From NCBI RefSeq assembly GCF_029697505.1, contig NZ_JARJEF010000001.1, positions 62,001 to 126,000 on the forward strand: 64,000 nucleotides of DNA, read 5' to 3'. This stretch comes from Pseudophaeobacter profundi. Its GTDB lineage: Bacteria; Pseudomonadota; Alphaproteobacteria; Rhodobacterales; Rhodobacteraceae. The first letter of the stretch is position 1. Every line of letters begins with the position of its first letter. Shown one piece after another: positions 26,322 through 34,836 of the stretch. The notes beneath the pieces are model-generated. The model saw nothing but the letters and a program-made list of their open reading frames with translations, made no database searches and was not told the DNA's origin. The translations under genes were made by a program, and so were the position numbers.

Positions 26322-26728
26322 ATGATATGACTGTAATCGTGACTGACGCGGGCTTTGGCCCCGAAACCTGGACCAAGGGCTTTGAAGGCGAAAACGCCCT
26401 TGATCTGACCTCTGATGCGGATCCCTCGGCACTGGTGAATGTGACCCAAGGGGTGGAAATCATCCGCATTGATTTCCCCAGCTTTGCCGATGGCCGGGGC
26501 TTTACCCTGGCGCGACAGCTGCGCCTCATGGGCTATGGCGGGCGTCTGCGTGCCCATGGACACGTGCTGGCGGATCAATATGCCATGGCGCGCCGCTGTG
26601 GGTTCGACGAGGTGGAAATCAGCGATGAGCTTGCCGCCCGGCAACCCCAGGATCAATGGCTTGCCCGCGCCAAGTGGAACGCCCATAATTATCAGGCCCG
26701 CCTGCGTGGCAGCTCTGCTGCCAGCTAA
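26318..26728 (+). CDS. DUF934 protein of the sulfate assimilation cluster
   Basis: 136 residues from ATG 26318, overlapping the cysH stop (ATGA). Matches DUF934, a small soluble family regularly placed after cysH in proteobacteria. Blocks: IRIDFPSFADGRGFTLARQL, RLRAHGHVLADQYAMARRCG and FDEVEISDELA. Function not established; suggested to assist sulfite reduction by context only. The C-terminus is rich in Trp/Asn/Ala (KWNAHNYQARLRG). Confidence 0.85.
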   Translation: MNDMTVIVTDAGFGPETWTKGFEGENALDLTSDADPSALVNVTQGVEIIRIDFPSFADGRGFTLARQLRLMGYGGRLRAHGHVLADQYAMARRCGFDEVEISDELAARQPQDQWLARAKWNAHNYQARLRGSSAAS

Positions 26729-26874
26729 AGCCAGCGCCACCAGATCCGACAGGACGGCCCCAATGTGCAAGCCCAGTGGAACTGACGCTGCGGGTTTGCT
26801 ACATTCCGGGGCTTCCCCTGACCTACATCAAAGATTAATCAGAGGTGCCGGTGATACCACTGGCAGAGCAACCG

Positions 26875-27744
26875 ATGAATGAGATTACACCTGTGACAGA
26901 TTCTGCGACCCAGCCCGCGCCCGCGCCTGTAAAGGCCGCCCCTGCCCTGCCCGATGCCCAGACTGTAACAGAGGTCAAGCATTGGACAGACAAGCTGTTT
27001 TCCTTCCGGGTGACCCGGCCCGCCTCTTTGCGTTTTCGCTCGGGCGAGTTTGTGATGATCGGGCTGATGAACGACCCCGACCCCAAAACCGGCAAGGTAA
27101 AGCCGCTGCTGCGTGCCTATTCCATTGCTTCGCCCAGCTGGGACGAAGAAATGGAGTTCTATTCCATCAAGGTCGAAGACGGCCCCCTGACCTCACGACT
27201 GCAGCATATTCAGCCCGGCGATGAAATCATCCTGCGCCCAAAACCCGTTGGCACTCTGGTGCATGACGCGCTGATCCCCGGCAAGCGGATCTGGTTTTTT
27301 GCCACTGGCACCGGCTTTGCGCCCTTTGCCTCGCTGCTGCGCGAACCCCAAACTTATGAAGACTACGATGAGGTCATCATCACCCACACCTGCCGCACCG
27401 CCGGTGAGCTGACCTATGGCGCCGAGCTGATCGAGGGGCTGAAGGACGACGAGCTGCTCAATGAGGTGATCGGTGAAGGCTTCTGGAAAAAGATCAAATA
27501 CTACCCCACAACCACCCGCGAAGAGAGCCCGAAGATGGGCCGTATCACCGATCTGATCAACTCTGGCGAGGCCTATAAGGATCTTGGCGTCACCCCGCTG
27601 TGCCCCGATAACGACCGGGCAATGATCTGCGGCAACCTGGCCTTCAACCTGGAACTCAAAGCCATGCTGGAAGCAGCCGGGCTGGAAGAAGGTGCCAATT
27701 CCAAACCTGCGCAATATGTCGTCGAGAAAGCCTTTCTGGACTGA
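26875..27744 (+). CDS. fpr: Ferredoxin--NADP+ reductase
   Basis: 289 residues from ATG 26875; an in-frame GTG at 26845 would add ten residues. After a Pro/Ala-rich leader comes the FAD domain (RAYSIASPSWDEEMEFYSI: the RxYS motif; then VEDGPLTSRLQ) and the NADP domain (FFATGTGFAPFASLLREP, CGNLAFN). The end VVEKAFLD lacks the C-terminal aromatic residue of plant-type enzymes, so it is the bacterial subclass. It probably supplies reduced ferredoxin to sulfite reductase; it is separated from the DUF934 gene by 146 bases and so may have its own promoter. A terminator follows at 27824. Confidence 0.92.
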   Translation: MNEITPVTDSATQPAPAPVKAAPALPDAQTVTEVKHWTDKLFSFRVTRPASLRFRSGEFVMIGLMNDPDPKTGKVKPLLRAYSIASPSWDEEMEFYSIKVEDGPLTSRLQHIQPGDEIILRPKPVGTLVHDALIPGKRIWFFATGTGFAPFASLLREPQTYEDYDEVIITHTCRTAGELTYGAELIEGLKDDELLNEVIGEGFWKKIKYYPTTTREESPKMGRITDLINSGEAYKDLGVTPLCPDNDRAMICGNLAFNLELKAMLEAAGLEEGANSKPAQYVVEKAFLD

Positions 27745-27823
27745 TCTCCACACCAGGATCCCCTGCAGGCCATACCCTCGGGAATACCCCCTGGCATCGG
27801 CCAAAGCAGAACGCGCCCCATGC

Positions 27824-27862
27824 AAAAAGGGCAGCCTCGAAATTGAGGCTGCCCTTTTTTAT
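27824..27862 (+). terminator. Rho-independent terminator after fpr
   Basis: Arms AAAAAGGGCAGCCTC and GAGGCTGCCCTTTTTT with a six-base loop and a long T-run. The A-run on the left makes it usable from the minus strand too, where the next gene (27964) ends. Confidence 0.93.
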
Positions 27863-27963
27863 GTCCGACTGTAACAGGCAGGCCAGTCAAACCAGTCAGG
27901 CCTGATAGAACGGGACCAACCCGACCAGCAAGATAGGCTGGCCAGATCGGAACAGGGCCGCTC

Positions 27964-28635
27964 TCAGAGCCCCAGCGCAGTCTTGATTTGGCTCAGCACC
28001 CCTGCCAGCAGCTCTGGGCTGTCCTTGGCCTGGGTAACAGCGCTGCTCAGCACCGATTTCGTGGCGGCATCCAGATCGGACTCTTCGATCATCGCCATCA
28101 CCTTCTCATGGTCGAACCCGTCCAGGCTCAGATACTGCGCCATACCTTCGGTCGTGGCGCTGGCGCCCTCACCGGCAGCTGTCACCGCCTGCGAAACCGC
28201 CTCGGCGGTGGCATTTGCCGCGTCGCTTACCTCGTCAGTTGCACCCTCTACCACCTCGGCCGCAACCTCGCCTGCCTCTGTGGCAGCCCCTGCAACCGCT
28301 TCTGCAGCATTCTCGCCACCTTCGACGGCGGCGCTCACCGCTTCATTGGCCGCTGCGCCGGCCTCGCTCGCGACCTCACCAACCTCTTCGGCGACAGCAT
28401 CAGCGGCTTCGCTTGCCGCCTCGTTGGCTGTCTCGACGGCCTCTTCCACTGCGGTGGTCACCTCCTCAACGCGTTCCTCTGTCGATGGCTCTGCGGTGTT
28501 CTCTTCCTCGACGACGGCTTCTGGGGCCATCTCGACCACGCCCTTGACCACGGTTTCCGGCTGTTGGCTCTGGACGTAGAAATAGCCCCCTGCAGCAACC
28601 ACACCCAAACCCAAAATAACAAAAATAGGCTTCAT
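27964..28635 (-). CDS. Membrane-anchored Ala/Glu-rich low-complexity protein
   Basis: 223 residues, not assigned to a family. Residues 4-18 (FVILGLGVVAAGGYF) form one membrane anchor or uncleaved signal. Residues 40-165 are almost only Ala, Glu, Val, Thr, Gly, Ser and Asp, with near-periodic TEEAVETANEAASEAADAV-like units and no aromatic residues, as in LEA-like or apolipophorin-like amphipathic helices. A small globular end follows (YLSLDGFDHEKVMAMIEESD to SQIKTALGL). The start is ATG 28635, inside a frame open to 28662. Likely periplasmic; a protective, spacer or membrane-surface role is speculation. The codon use fits the genome, so it is not recent foreign DNA. Confidence 0.8.
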   Translation of the reverse strand: MKPIFVILGLGVVAAGGYFYVQSQQPETVVKGVVEMAPEAVVEEENTAEPSTEERVEEVTTAVEEAVETANEAASEAADAVAEEVGEVASEAGAAANEAVSAAVEGGENAAEAVAGAATEAGEVAAEVVEGATDEVSDAANATAEAVSQAVTAAGEGASATTEGMAQYLSLDGFDHEKVMAMIEESDLDAATKSVLSSAVTQAKDSPELLAGVLSQIKTALGL

Positions 28636-29006
28636 GACCCGTCTCCTTCTATTATACTGCATTCCACGCAGACTTGATGGCTGGCAGGTGCGCGTTTGTG
28701 CCGACCATCACAAGGGGGAATAACCCGCGCGCCACCTCATCAGCCAATGCCCGCCGACAGACTCACCCCGGAACGGGCGCGTTTCAGCCAGTTGCGCAAT
28801 GGACAAAAAATCGCTTTGACATTGCCAATCCGGGGTCAATCCGGGTCCAAGCCCCGACCAATCGTCCCGAAACCAGATTTGCGACCGGCAAAAGCGACAA
28901 TCCAGCAGGAATTCCACCCCGCTTGCTCTCGTTGCGGCTTGAAACCTTGCCGGGTTAGGTTTAGGTTTCGAGCTCGAAATTCGGCAACAATCAAAGGATC
29001 AAAGCC
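28636..29006. other. infC upstream region
   Basis: Divergent promoter space between the Ala/Glu-rich protein and infC. No gene seen. The perfect palindrome TTTCGAGCTCGAAA (28966-28979) lies 27 bases before the infC start; AAAGGA at 28993-28998 is the ribosome-binding site. Confidence 0.6.
28966..28979. repeat. Perfect 14-bp palindrome before infC
   Basis: TTTCGAGCTCGAAA with no loop, 13 bases upstream of the infC ribosome-binding site. Could be an operator or a restriction-type motif (it contains GAGCTC); nothing else is known about it from this sequence. Confidence 0.6.
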
Positions 29007-29555
29007 ATAGCCCGCAGACCTCATAATGCGCCGCCGCAACGTGACACCGGCCCGCGCACGAACGAAAAAATTCGCGCCTCTGAGATTCGCCTGATTGGCG
29101 CTGATGGCGAAAATGTCGGGGTCGTGCACCCTGCCAAGGCTATGGACATGGCACATGAGGCCGGTCTTGATCTGGTTGAAATTTCGCCAAATGCAACGCC
29201 TCCGGTCTGTAAGATCATGGATTTCGGCAAGTTCAAATATGAACAGCAGAAACGCGAAAGCGAAGCCCGCAAAAAACAAAAGATCATTGAAGTCAAAGAG
29301 GTCAAATTTCGGCCCAATACCGACACCAATGACTACGAAGTCAAAATGCGTAACGTCTACAAATTCCTGGAAGCGGGCGACAAGGTGAAAATCACCCTGC
29401 GGTTCCGCGGCCGTGAAATGGCGCACCAGAACCTGGGCCGCCAGTTGCTGGAACGCGTCGCCGAAGATGTGAAAGACCTGGGCAAGGTTGAAAACATGCC
29501 CAAGATGGAAGGCCGCCAAATGGTCATGATGATCGGCCCGCTTCCACAGAAATAG
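29007..29555 (+). CDS. infC: Translation initiation factor IF-3 with a non-canonical AUA start
   Basis: 182 residues from the ATA codon at 29007, close to the usual 180. The protein reads (I/M)[20 protein letters not shown], then [48 protein letters not shown], the Lys-rich linker and the C-domain ([21 protein letters not shown]). No ATG, GTG or TTG occurs in frame between the upstream stop (28962) and a GTG at 29121 that would delete half the N-domain, while AAAGGA lies eight bases before the ATA. IF-3 discriminates against non-AUG starts, and many infC genes use AUU/AUC/AUA for autoregulation, so the rare start is expected. Callers limited to ATG/GTG/TTG will truncate it. Confidence 0.9.
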   Translation: MARRPHNAPPQRDTGPRTNEKIRASEIRLIGADGENVGVVHPAKAMDMAHEAGLDLVEISPNATPPVCKIMDFGKFKYEQQKRESEARKKQKIIEVKEVKFRPNTDTNDYEVKMRNVYKFLEAGDKVKITLRFRGREMAHQNLGRQLLERVAEDVKDLGKVENMPKMEGRQMVMMIGPLPQK

Positions 29556-29576
29556 CACCAAACCTCGTTTGGCTAG

Positions 29577-29611
29577 AAACGCTCCACCCCATCCGGGCTG
29601 GGGCGTTTTTT
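29577..29611 (+). terminator. Rho-independent terminator after infC
   Basis: AACGC...CCCC (29578-29590) pairs with GGGGCGTT (29600-29607) with an internal bulge, followed by TTTTTT. Confidence 0.85.
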
Positions 29612-29684
29612 ACATGGCCACCCCTAATACGGGCCTAGACAGGATTTCCCCGCCCAGGCCCCACTCTATTCTTGATGACACGCT

Positions 29685-30473
29685 CTAGGCAGCAGCGGCA
29701 ACCGCGCGTTTGGTCAAAACCGCAATCAAATGGGCGCGGTAGGCCTTGGAGCCATGAATATCCGCCATCATACCCTCAGGTGCGACTGACAGCCCCTCCA
29801 GCGCATCGGCGCTGAAATTGCGGCTCAGCGCCGCCTCAGCCTCGCTCCAGCGAAATACCCCCTCCTCAGATGCCCCCGTCACCGCCACCCGCACAGCACC
29901 GGCGAATTTGGCGACAAAGACCCCCACCAGCGCAAAACGCGACGCAGGCTGCACAAACTTCTGATAGTTGGCCACTTCCGGCACCGGCAGGCGCACCTCG
30001 GTGACGATCTCGCCCTCCTCCAGTACTGTGGTGAAAAGCCCATCAAAAAAGTCATCCGCCGCAATCTCGCGCGCATTGGTGACAATCACCGCCCCACTGG
30101 CCAAAGCAGCAGCCGGATAGCAGGCCGCCGGATCGTTATTGGCAAGTGAGCCTCCGATGGTGCCGCGGTTGCGCACCGCAGGATCGCCGATCTTGCCCGC
30201 CAAAGCAGCCAGCGCCGGATAGGCCGCGGCCGCCTCAGACGCCACCACCCCATGCGGCGTTGCTCCGCCAATGCAGACAGTGCCAGCCTCCAGTCTGACC
30301 CCCTGCATCTCGGCGATACCACTTAATGAGACCAGCTTGGAGGGGCTGGCCAACCGCTGTTTTAGCGTCGGGATCAGAGTTTGACCGCCGCCCAGCGCCT
30401 GCGCCTCCTCTGCACCCAGCGCCGCCACTGCATCCGCAATACTGGTGGGTTTTTCGACCTCGAAATTATACAT
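29685..30473 (-). CDS. coxM: Molybdenum hydroxylase FAD-binding (medium) subunit, CoxM-like
   Basis: 262 residues from ATG 30473 (GAAGGA upstream); the frame runs to 30524 without support. FAD-binding motifs ALGGGQTLIPTLKQRLA and GTIGGSLANNDPAACYPAA are those of CoxM/XdhA medium subunits. Passes electrons from the [2Fe-2S] subunit to a quinone or other acceptor through FAD. The gene is last in an S-L-M order, which is the order of form II cox-type clusters (form I is M-S-L). Confidence 0.9.
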   Translation of the reverse strand: MYNFEVEKPTSIADAVAALGAEEAQALGGGQTLIPTLKQRLASPSKLVSLSGIAEMQGVRLEAGTVCIGGATPHGVVASEAAAAYPALAALAGKIGDPAVRNRGTIGGSLANNDPAACYPAAALASGAVIVTNAREIAADDFFDGLFTTVLEEGEIVTEVRLPVPEVANYQKFVQPASRFALVGVFVAKFAGAVRVAVTGASEEGVFRWSEAEAALSRNFSADALEGLSVAPEGMMADIHGSKAYRAHLIAVLTKRAVAAAA

Positions 30474-30582
30474 TTCGCATTTCCTTCCCAGAACCGGCTC
30501 GCCCGGCCCTTTCATCTTTCCCAAAATACCTCGGGGAGCGCGAGGGGCAGAGCCCCTCGCCCATCAAGCTGCTACCCCGCAC

Positions 30583-32961
30583 TCAGCCATTCATCGCCGC
30601 CCAGACCCGCGCAGGGCTCAACGGCATGTCGATATGGGTGACATCCTTGCCCATCGATTGCAGCGCATCGACCACCGCATTGACCACCGCCGGCGGCGAG
30701 CCAATGGCCCCCGCCTCGCCGCAGCCCTTTACCCCCAGGGGGTTATGAGTGCAGGGCGTCTGACAGGAATGATCGACCTGATAGAACGGCAGGTCATCCG
30801 CCCGTGGCATGGCATAGTCCATGTATGACGCCGATAGCAGCTGCCCGTCCTCATTATAGACCGCCGCCTCCAGCAGCGCCTGACCAATGCCCTGGCCAAT
30901 ACCACCGTGAACTTGACCATCCACGATCATCGGGTTCACGATATTGCCAAAATCATCCGCCGCGGCAAAGCGTTCAATGCTCACCTTACCGGTCTCCGGA
31001 TCCAGCTCTACCTCGCAGGCATAGGCCCCCGACGGATAGGTAAAATTCGCAGGATCATAAAAGGCGGTTTCTTCCAGCCCCGGCTCGATATCTTCCAGTG
31101 GATAGTTGTGCGGCACATAGGCCGCCAGGGTCACATCCCCCCAGGCAAGGGATTTATCCGTGCCCGCAACCGAAAACTGACCGTCTTTCAGCTCGATATC
31201 CGCATCCGAGGCTTCCAGGATATGCGCGGCGATTTTCTTGGCCTTGGCGATGATCTTTTCAGTGGCCCGCACCATGGCAGAGCCACCAACCGCCAGCGAG
31301 CGGGACCCATAGGTCCCCATGCCCATCGGGGTGTTGGCGGTGTCGCCATGCACAATTTCCACCATGCTTTCATCAATGCCGATCATCTCGGCAATCACCT
31401 GCGGGAAGGATGTCTCATGCCCCTGGCCATGACTATGAGACCCGGTCATCACCACCAGACCACCAGTGGCATTGACCCGCACGGTTGCGCTTTCATACAG
31501 GCCAGCCCGCGCGCCCAGCTGCCCGACAAGGTTACTTGGCGCGATGCCGCAGGCTTCGATATAGCAGTTCACGCCTAGGCCACGCACCCGGCCGCTGGCC
31601 TCGCTTTTGGCGCGACGCGCAGCAAAGCCGGAAAGATCGGCAATCTCTTCCAGCTTGTCCATGGTGGCGTTGTAATCGCCGGTGTCATATTCCACCGCCA
31701 CCGGCGTGGCATAGGGGAATTCGGTGATAAAGTTCTGCCGCCGCAGGGCAATCGGATCAACACCCAGTTCGCGCGCAGCCTTGTCGATGACGCGCTCCAG
31801 CTGAAATGTCGCCTCGGGGCGGCCCGCGCCGCGATAGGCATCCACCGGCACCGTATTGGTAAAGACCGCCTTGACGTTCACATAGATCAGCGGCGTCTTG
31901 TAATTGCCGGCCATCAGGGTGCCATGCAGCCAGGTGGGAACCGACGGCGCAAAGGTCGACAGATAGGCCCCCATATTGGCATGGGTATCCGTGCGCAGCG
32001 CGGTAAAGTTGTTGTCGCTGTCCAGTGCCAGTTGAATGGTGGTCACATGATCGCGCCCATGCGCATCCGAAATAAAGGCCTCAGACCGCGAAGAGGTCCA
32101 TTTCACCGCCCGATTCAGGGCCTTGGCGGCAAAGGTACAAAAGGCCTCTTCGGCGTAGTGAAAGATCTTGGTACCAAAGCCCCCCCCCACATCGGGCGCA
32201 ATGACACGCAGCTTGTGCTCTGGGATGCCCAGAACAAAGGCCCCCATCAACAGCCGGATCACATGCGGGTTCTGCGAGGTCGTATAAAGCGTGCTGTCGC
32301 CAGTGGCGCGATTGAAATCCCCCAGCGCCACGCGCGGCTCCATCGGGTTGGCAATCAGCCGGTTGTTGACCAGCTCCAGCGTCGTCACATGCGCGGCCTT
32401 GGCAAAGGCCTCTTCCACTGCGGGCTTGTTTTCTTCAACAAAACCCCAGTCATAGCAGAGGTTCGAGGTCAGATCGTCATGCACCTTGGTGGCGCCCTCC
32501 TTGAGGGCGGCCTTCATGTCGATGACGGCGGGCAGTTCCTCGATATCCAGCATGATCGCTTCGGCGGCGTCGCGGGCCTGCTCAAGACTGTCGGCGACAA
32601 CGGCGGCAATAGCATCCCCGACATAGCGCACCTTGCCCTGGGCCAGAACCGGATGGGCTGGCTCCTGCATGACTTCGCCATGCTTATCGGTGATCTGCCA
32701 GCCGCAGGGAATACCGCCCACGGATTCAAAATCGGCACCGGTAAAAATCTGCACCACTCCTGGCATCGCGGCGGCATCGCTGGTGTCAATGGAAACGATC
32801 CGGCCATGCGCCACATCCGAGCGCAGGAAATACACATAGGCTTGGCCGTTCAGGTTGATATCATCTGTGTAATTGCCCGTCCCGGTCAGGAACCGGACAT
32901 CTTCGCGCCGTTTCGGGCTGGCGCCAATGCCGCTGTCAATTTGGTCACTATCTTTTGGCAT
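30583..32961 (-). CDS. coxL: Molybdenum hydroxylase large subunit, form II CoxL-like
   Basis: 792 residues from ATG 32961 (GGGAGGAGA upstream; the longer frame to 33060 is unsupported). Binds molybdopterin cytosine dinucleotide. N-terminal substrate domain (GIGASPKRREDVRFLTGTGN, GQAYVYFLRSDVAHG) and cofactor domain (GGGFGTKIFHYAEE, SHSHGQGHETSFPQV, and the C-terminal GCGEAGAIGSPPAVVNAV with the catalytic Glu). The active-site loop reads VDAYRGAGRPEA, the form II signature, not the AYRCSFR of genuine aerobic CO dehydrogenases. CO oxidation should therefore not be assumed; another small carbonyl or N-heterocycle is possible. Confidence 0.92.
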   Translation of the reverse strand: MPKDSDQIDSGIGASPKRREDVRFLTGTGNYTDDINLNGQAYVYFLRSDVAHGRIVSIDTSDAAAMPGVVQIFTGADFESVGGIPCGWQITDKHGEVMQEPAHPVLAQGKVRYVGDAIAAVVADSLEQARDAAEAIMLDIEELPAVIDMKAALKEGATKVHDDLTSNLCYDWGFVEENKPAVEEAFAKAAHVTTLELVNNRLIANPMEPRVALGDFNRATGDSTLYTTSQNPHVIRLLMGAFVLGIPEHKLRVIAPDVGGGFGTKIFHYAEEAFCTFAAKALNRAVKWTSSRSEAFISDAHGRDHVTTIQLALDSDNNFTALRTDTHANMGAYLSTFAPSVPTWLHGTLMAGNYKTPLIYVNVKAVFTNTVPVDAYRGAGRPEATFQLERVIDKAARELGVDPIALRRQNFITEFPYATPVAVEYDTGDYNATMDKLEEIADLSGFAARRAKSEASGRVRGLGVNCYIEACGIAPSNLVGQLGARAGLYESATVRVNATGGLVVMTGSHSHGQGHETSFPQVIAEMIGIDESMVEIVHGDTANTPMGMGTYGSRSLAVGGSAMVRATEKIIAKAKKIAAHILEASDADIELKDGQFSVAGTDKSLAWGDVTLAAYVPHNYPLEDIEPGLEETAFYDPANFTYPSGAYACEVELDPETGKVSIERFAAADDFGNIVNPMIVDGQVHGGIGQGIGQALLEAAVYNEDGQLLSASYMDYAMPRADDLPFYQVDHSCQTPCTHNPLGVKGCGEAGAIGSPPAVVNAVVDALQSMGKDVTHIDMPLSPARVWAAMNG

Positions 32962-33081
32962 ATTCAAATCTCCTCCCTGGAGGGTGCATCCAATGGCGCA
33001 CCTCTTGGTTATGCAGTTTGATCTTTGCGTCTTGATATCTACCAGGGCCACACCTCCCAATGGGGCCCAAGAGGGGGCGGC

Positions 33082-33567
33082 TTATTCCGCCGCGATGGCG
33101 GATACATCCTGACCGGAGGCAGCCATGATCGCCTTGACGATATTATGGTACCCGGTGCAACGGCAGATATTGCCTTCAAGATACTCGCGGATCTCTTGCT
33201 CGCTGGGTTTGGGATTTTCTTGCAGCAGCGCCGCCGTCGACATCACCATGCCGGGCGTACAGAACCCACATTGCAGCCCGTGATGATCCTGGAAAGCCTG
33301 CTGAATGATATTGAGCGTCCCATCCGCAGCGGCCTGGCCTTCGATGGTTGCCACTTCTGCGCCTTCAGCCTCAATGGCCAGCATGGTGCAGGATTTGACC
33401 GCAATACCATTCACATGGACCACACAGGCCCCGCATTGGCTGGTATCACAGCCGACATGCGTGCCGGTCAGGCCCAGTTCTTCGCGCAGGAACGAGGAGA
33501 GCAAGGTGCGGCCCTCCGCCTCGGCTTGCGCAGGCTTGCCGTTCACGGTCATTGAGACCTTGGTCAT
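33082..33567 (-). CDS. coxS: Molybdenum hydroxylase iron-sulfur (small) subunit, CoxS-like
   Basis: 161 residues. Two [2Fe-2S] sites: plant-type CDTSQCGAC with the later Cys in KSCTML, and the C-terminal CGFCTPGM plus GNICRCTGY. Typical length. Transfers electrons from the molybdenum site to the FAD subunit. It is the first structural gene of the S-L-M set, preceded by a 250-base spacer after the molybdopterin-binding protein gene, so it may have its own promoter. Confidence 0.94.
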   Translation of the reverse strand: MTKVSMTVNGKPAQAEAEGRTLLSSFLREELGLTGTHVGCDTSQCGACVVHVNGIAVKSCTMLAIEAEGAEVATIEGQAAADGTLNIIQQAFQDHHGLQCGFCTPGMVMSTAALLQENPKPSEQEIREYLEGNICRCTGYHNIVKAIMAASGQDVSAIAAE

Positions 33568-33816
33568 GTATTCCTCCCATTTTTGCTACTTTTGTTGGCT
33601 AAGGGAAGTTAAGCACGGGATTGCGTCTCCGCGAACCCCTTTTAAGCGCGCCATCACAAACAATCTTGCCGCTTGGCAAGCTTTTGCCTTCGCTTTCTGC
33701 GGTACTGCGCGCAGCATCCAGCCCGCGCCACCCCAAGCTCGACCCCGAGAAACGGCGGCTGAATTCGCCGTAAATTCAGTTAAATCAAAAGGTAACACCC
33801 ACCTCTTAATTCAACC

Positions 33817-34836
33817 TTAGTCCAAACTACGCGGCATGGGCCGGGTGGGGATCTCCTTTAGCAGGCCGCCGACACCCATCGCGGCAATATCGGCACTGCC
33901 CACCCGGCAACCACATAGAACCCGCTCCAGCACCCAATCCGCGCCATTCAGCGCCGGCGAGCGCGCGCAGCCCGGAAGGCCAATCACCGGCTTACCCTGC
34001 AATGCCCCGATAAACAGCAGGTTCCCAGGGTCCACAGGCATGCCAAAGCGGGTCACGCTGCCGCCGGCCCGGCGCAGTGCCTCTGGCGCCACATCCATTG
34101 GATCCGAGGTCGCAGACCCTGTGAGGATTAACAAGACCTCTCCTGGTGCCGCCGCCAAAGCCGCCGCCAGCTCCACCTCCTGGTGCGGCACCACCACCCG
34201 ATCCGAAAGTTCCAGCCCCATGCGTTGCAATCGTCCCGCCATAGAGCGCCGCCCTTTGTCCGAAGGAATTTCTTGGCTGACGCTTGTCTCGATAAGGCTA
34301 GCCGAGGTAAAGACCGGCGGCAAAACACGCAGCGCGCCCGCCGCGCCTGCTCCGGCCTGCTTCACCGTCTCGGCCCCGACCCCATAGGAAATGATCTTGA
34401 TGGTGGCAATCATACCATCCGCATCAACCCGGTGATAATCCGGCACCGTGGCGATGGTGATCATCGGATCAACCGCATTCACCGCCTCAAGTGCTGCTGG
34501 GTTCAGCTTGACAAGACCGGCAGCCAAGGCATAAAGGTTCACCCGGCCCGCACCAGCGCCAGAGATGCGAAGACCCAGGCCCGCCGCATCCGGCACCAGG
34601 GCCTGCGCCAGCGCCAGGGCAGCCGCATCTTCGTGCAGATCGCCTGCTTCCAGCCGGGCAACCGTGATCTGCGCATGACCCGCAGCCGCCAGATCCGCCA
34701 GATGCTGCGCCGTAAGACGGGTTCCCTTGGCAATCCGGTAGCGCAGCGCGTTTTCATAGGGGGGCTGGCCCGCCTGCATCGAATGCGCCAGGATCGCGCC
34801 TTCGGCCTTTGCGACAGGGACGGTGCCGAACTTCAT
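33817..34836 (-). CDS. Molybdopterin-binding protein (MoeA/MogA-domain), Mo-hydroxylase maturation
   Basis: 339 residues. The C-terminal half (about 170-320) resembles the MoCF/MogA domain: [22 protein letters not shown] with [14 protein letters not shown] as the last element. The N-terminal part ([19 protein letters not shown]) is typical of the MoeA-like proteins encoded beside XdhC. Related proteins include cytidylyltransferases or chaperones for the molybdopterin cofactor; no NTP-transferase motif (LAAGxSxRMG) is seen, so I call it molybdopterin-binding only. Its start overlaps the xdhC stop (ATGA). Confidence 0.8.
   Translation of the reverse strand: MKFGTVPVAKAEGAILAHSMQAGQPPYENALRYRIAKGTRLTAQHLADLAAAGHAQITVARLEAGDLHEDAAALALAQALVPDAAGLGLRISGAGAGRVNLYALAAGLVKLNPAALEAVNAVDPMITIATVPDYHRVDADGMIATIKIISYGVGAETVKQAGAGAAGALRVLPPVFTSASLIETSVSQEIPSDKGRRSMAGRLQRMGLELSDRVVVPHQEVELAAALAAAPGEVLLILTGSATSDPMDVAPEALRRAGGSVTRFGMPVDPGNLLFIGALQGKPVIGLPGCARSPALNGADWVLERVLCGCRVGSADIAAMGVGGLLKEIPTRPMPRSLD

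Noticed and set aside
29121-29555. infC starting at an internal GTG or ATG
   Set aside because: It would remove about half of the IF-3 N-domain, whose conserved residues are encoded upstream in the same frame.
30583-32961. Calling the large subunit a carbon monoxide dehydrogenase
   Set aside because: The AYRGAGR loop marks form II; the AYRCSFR loop of true CO dehydrogenases is absent.
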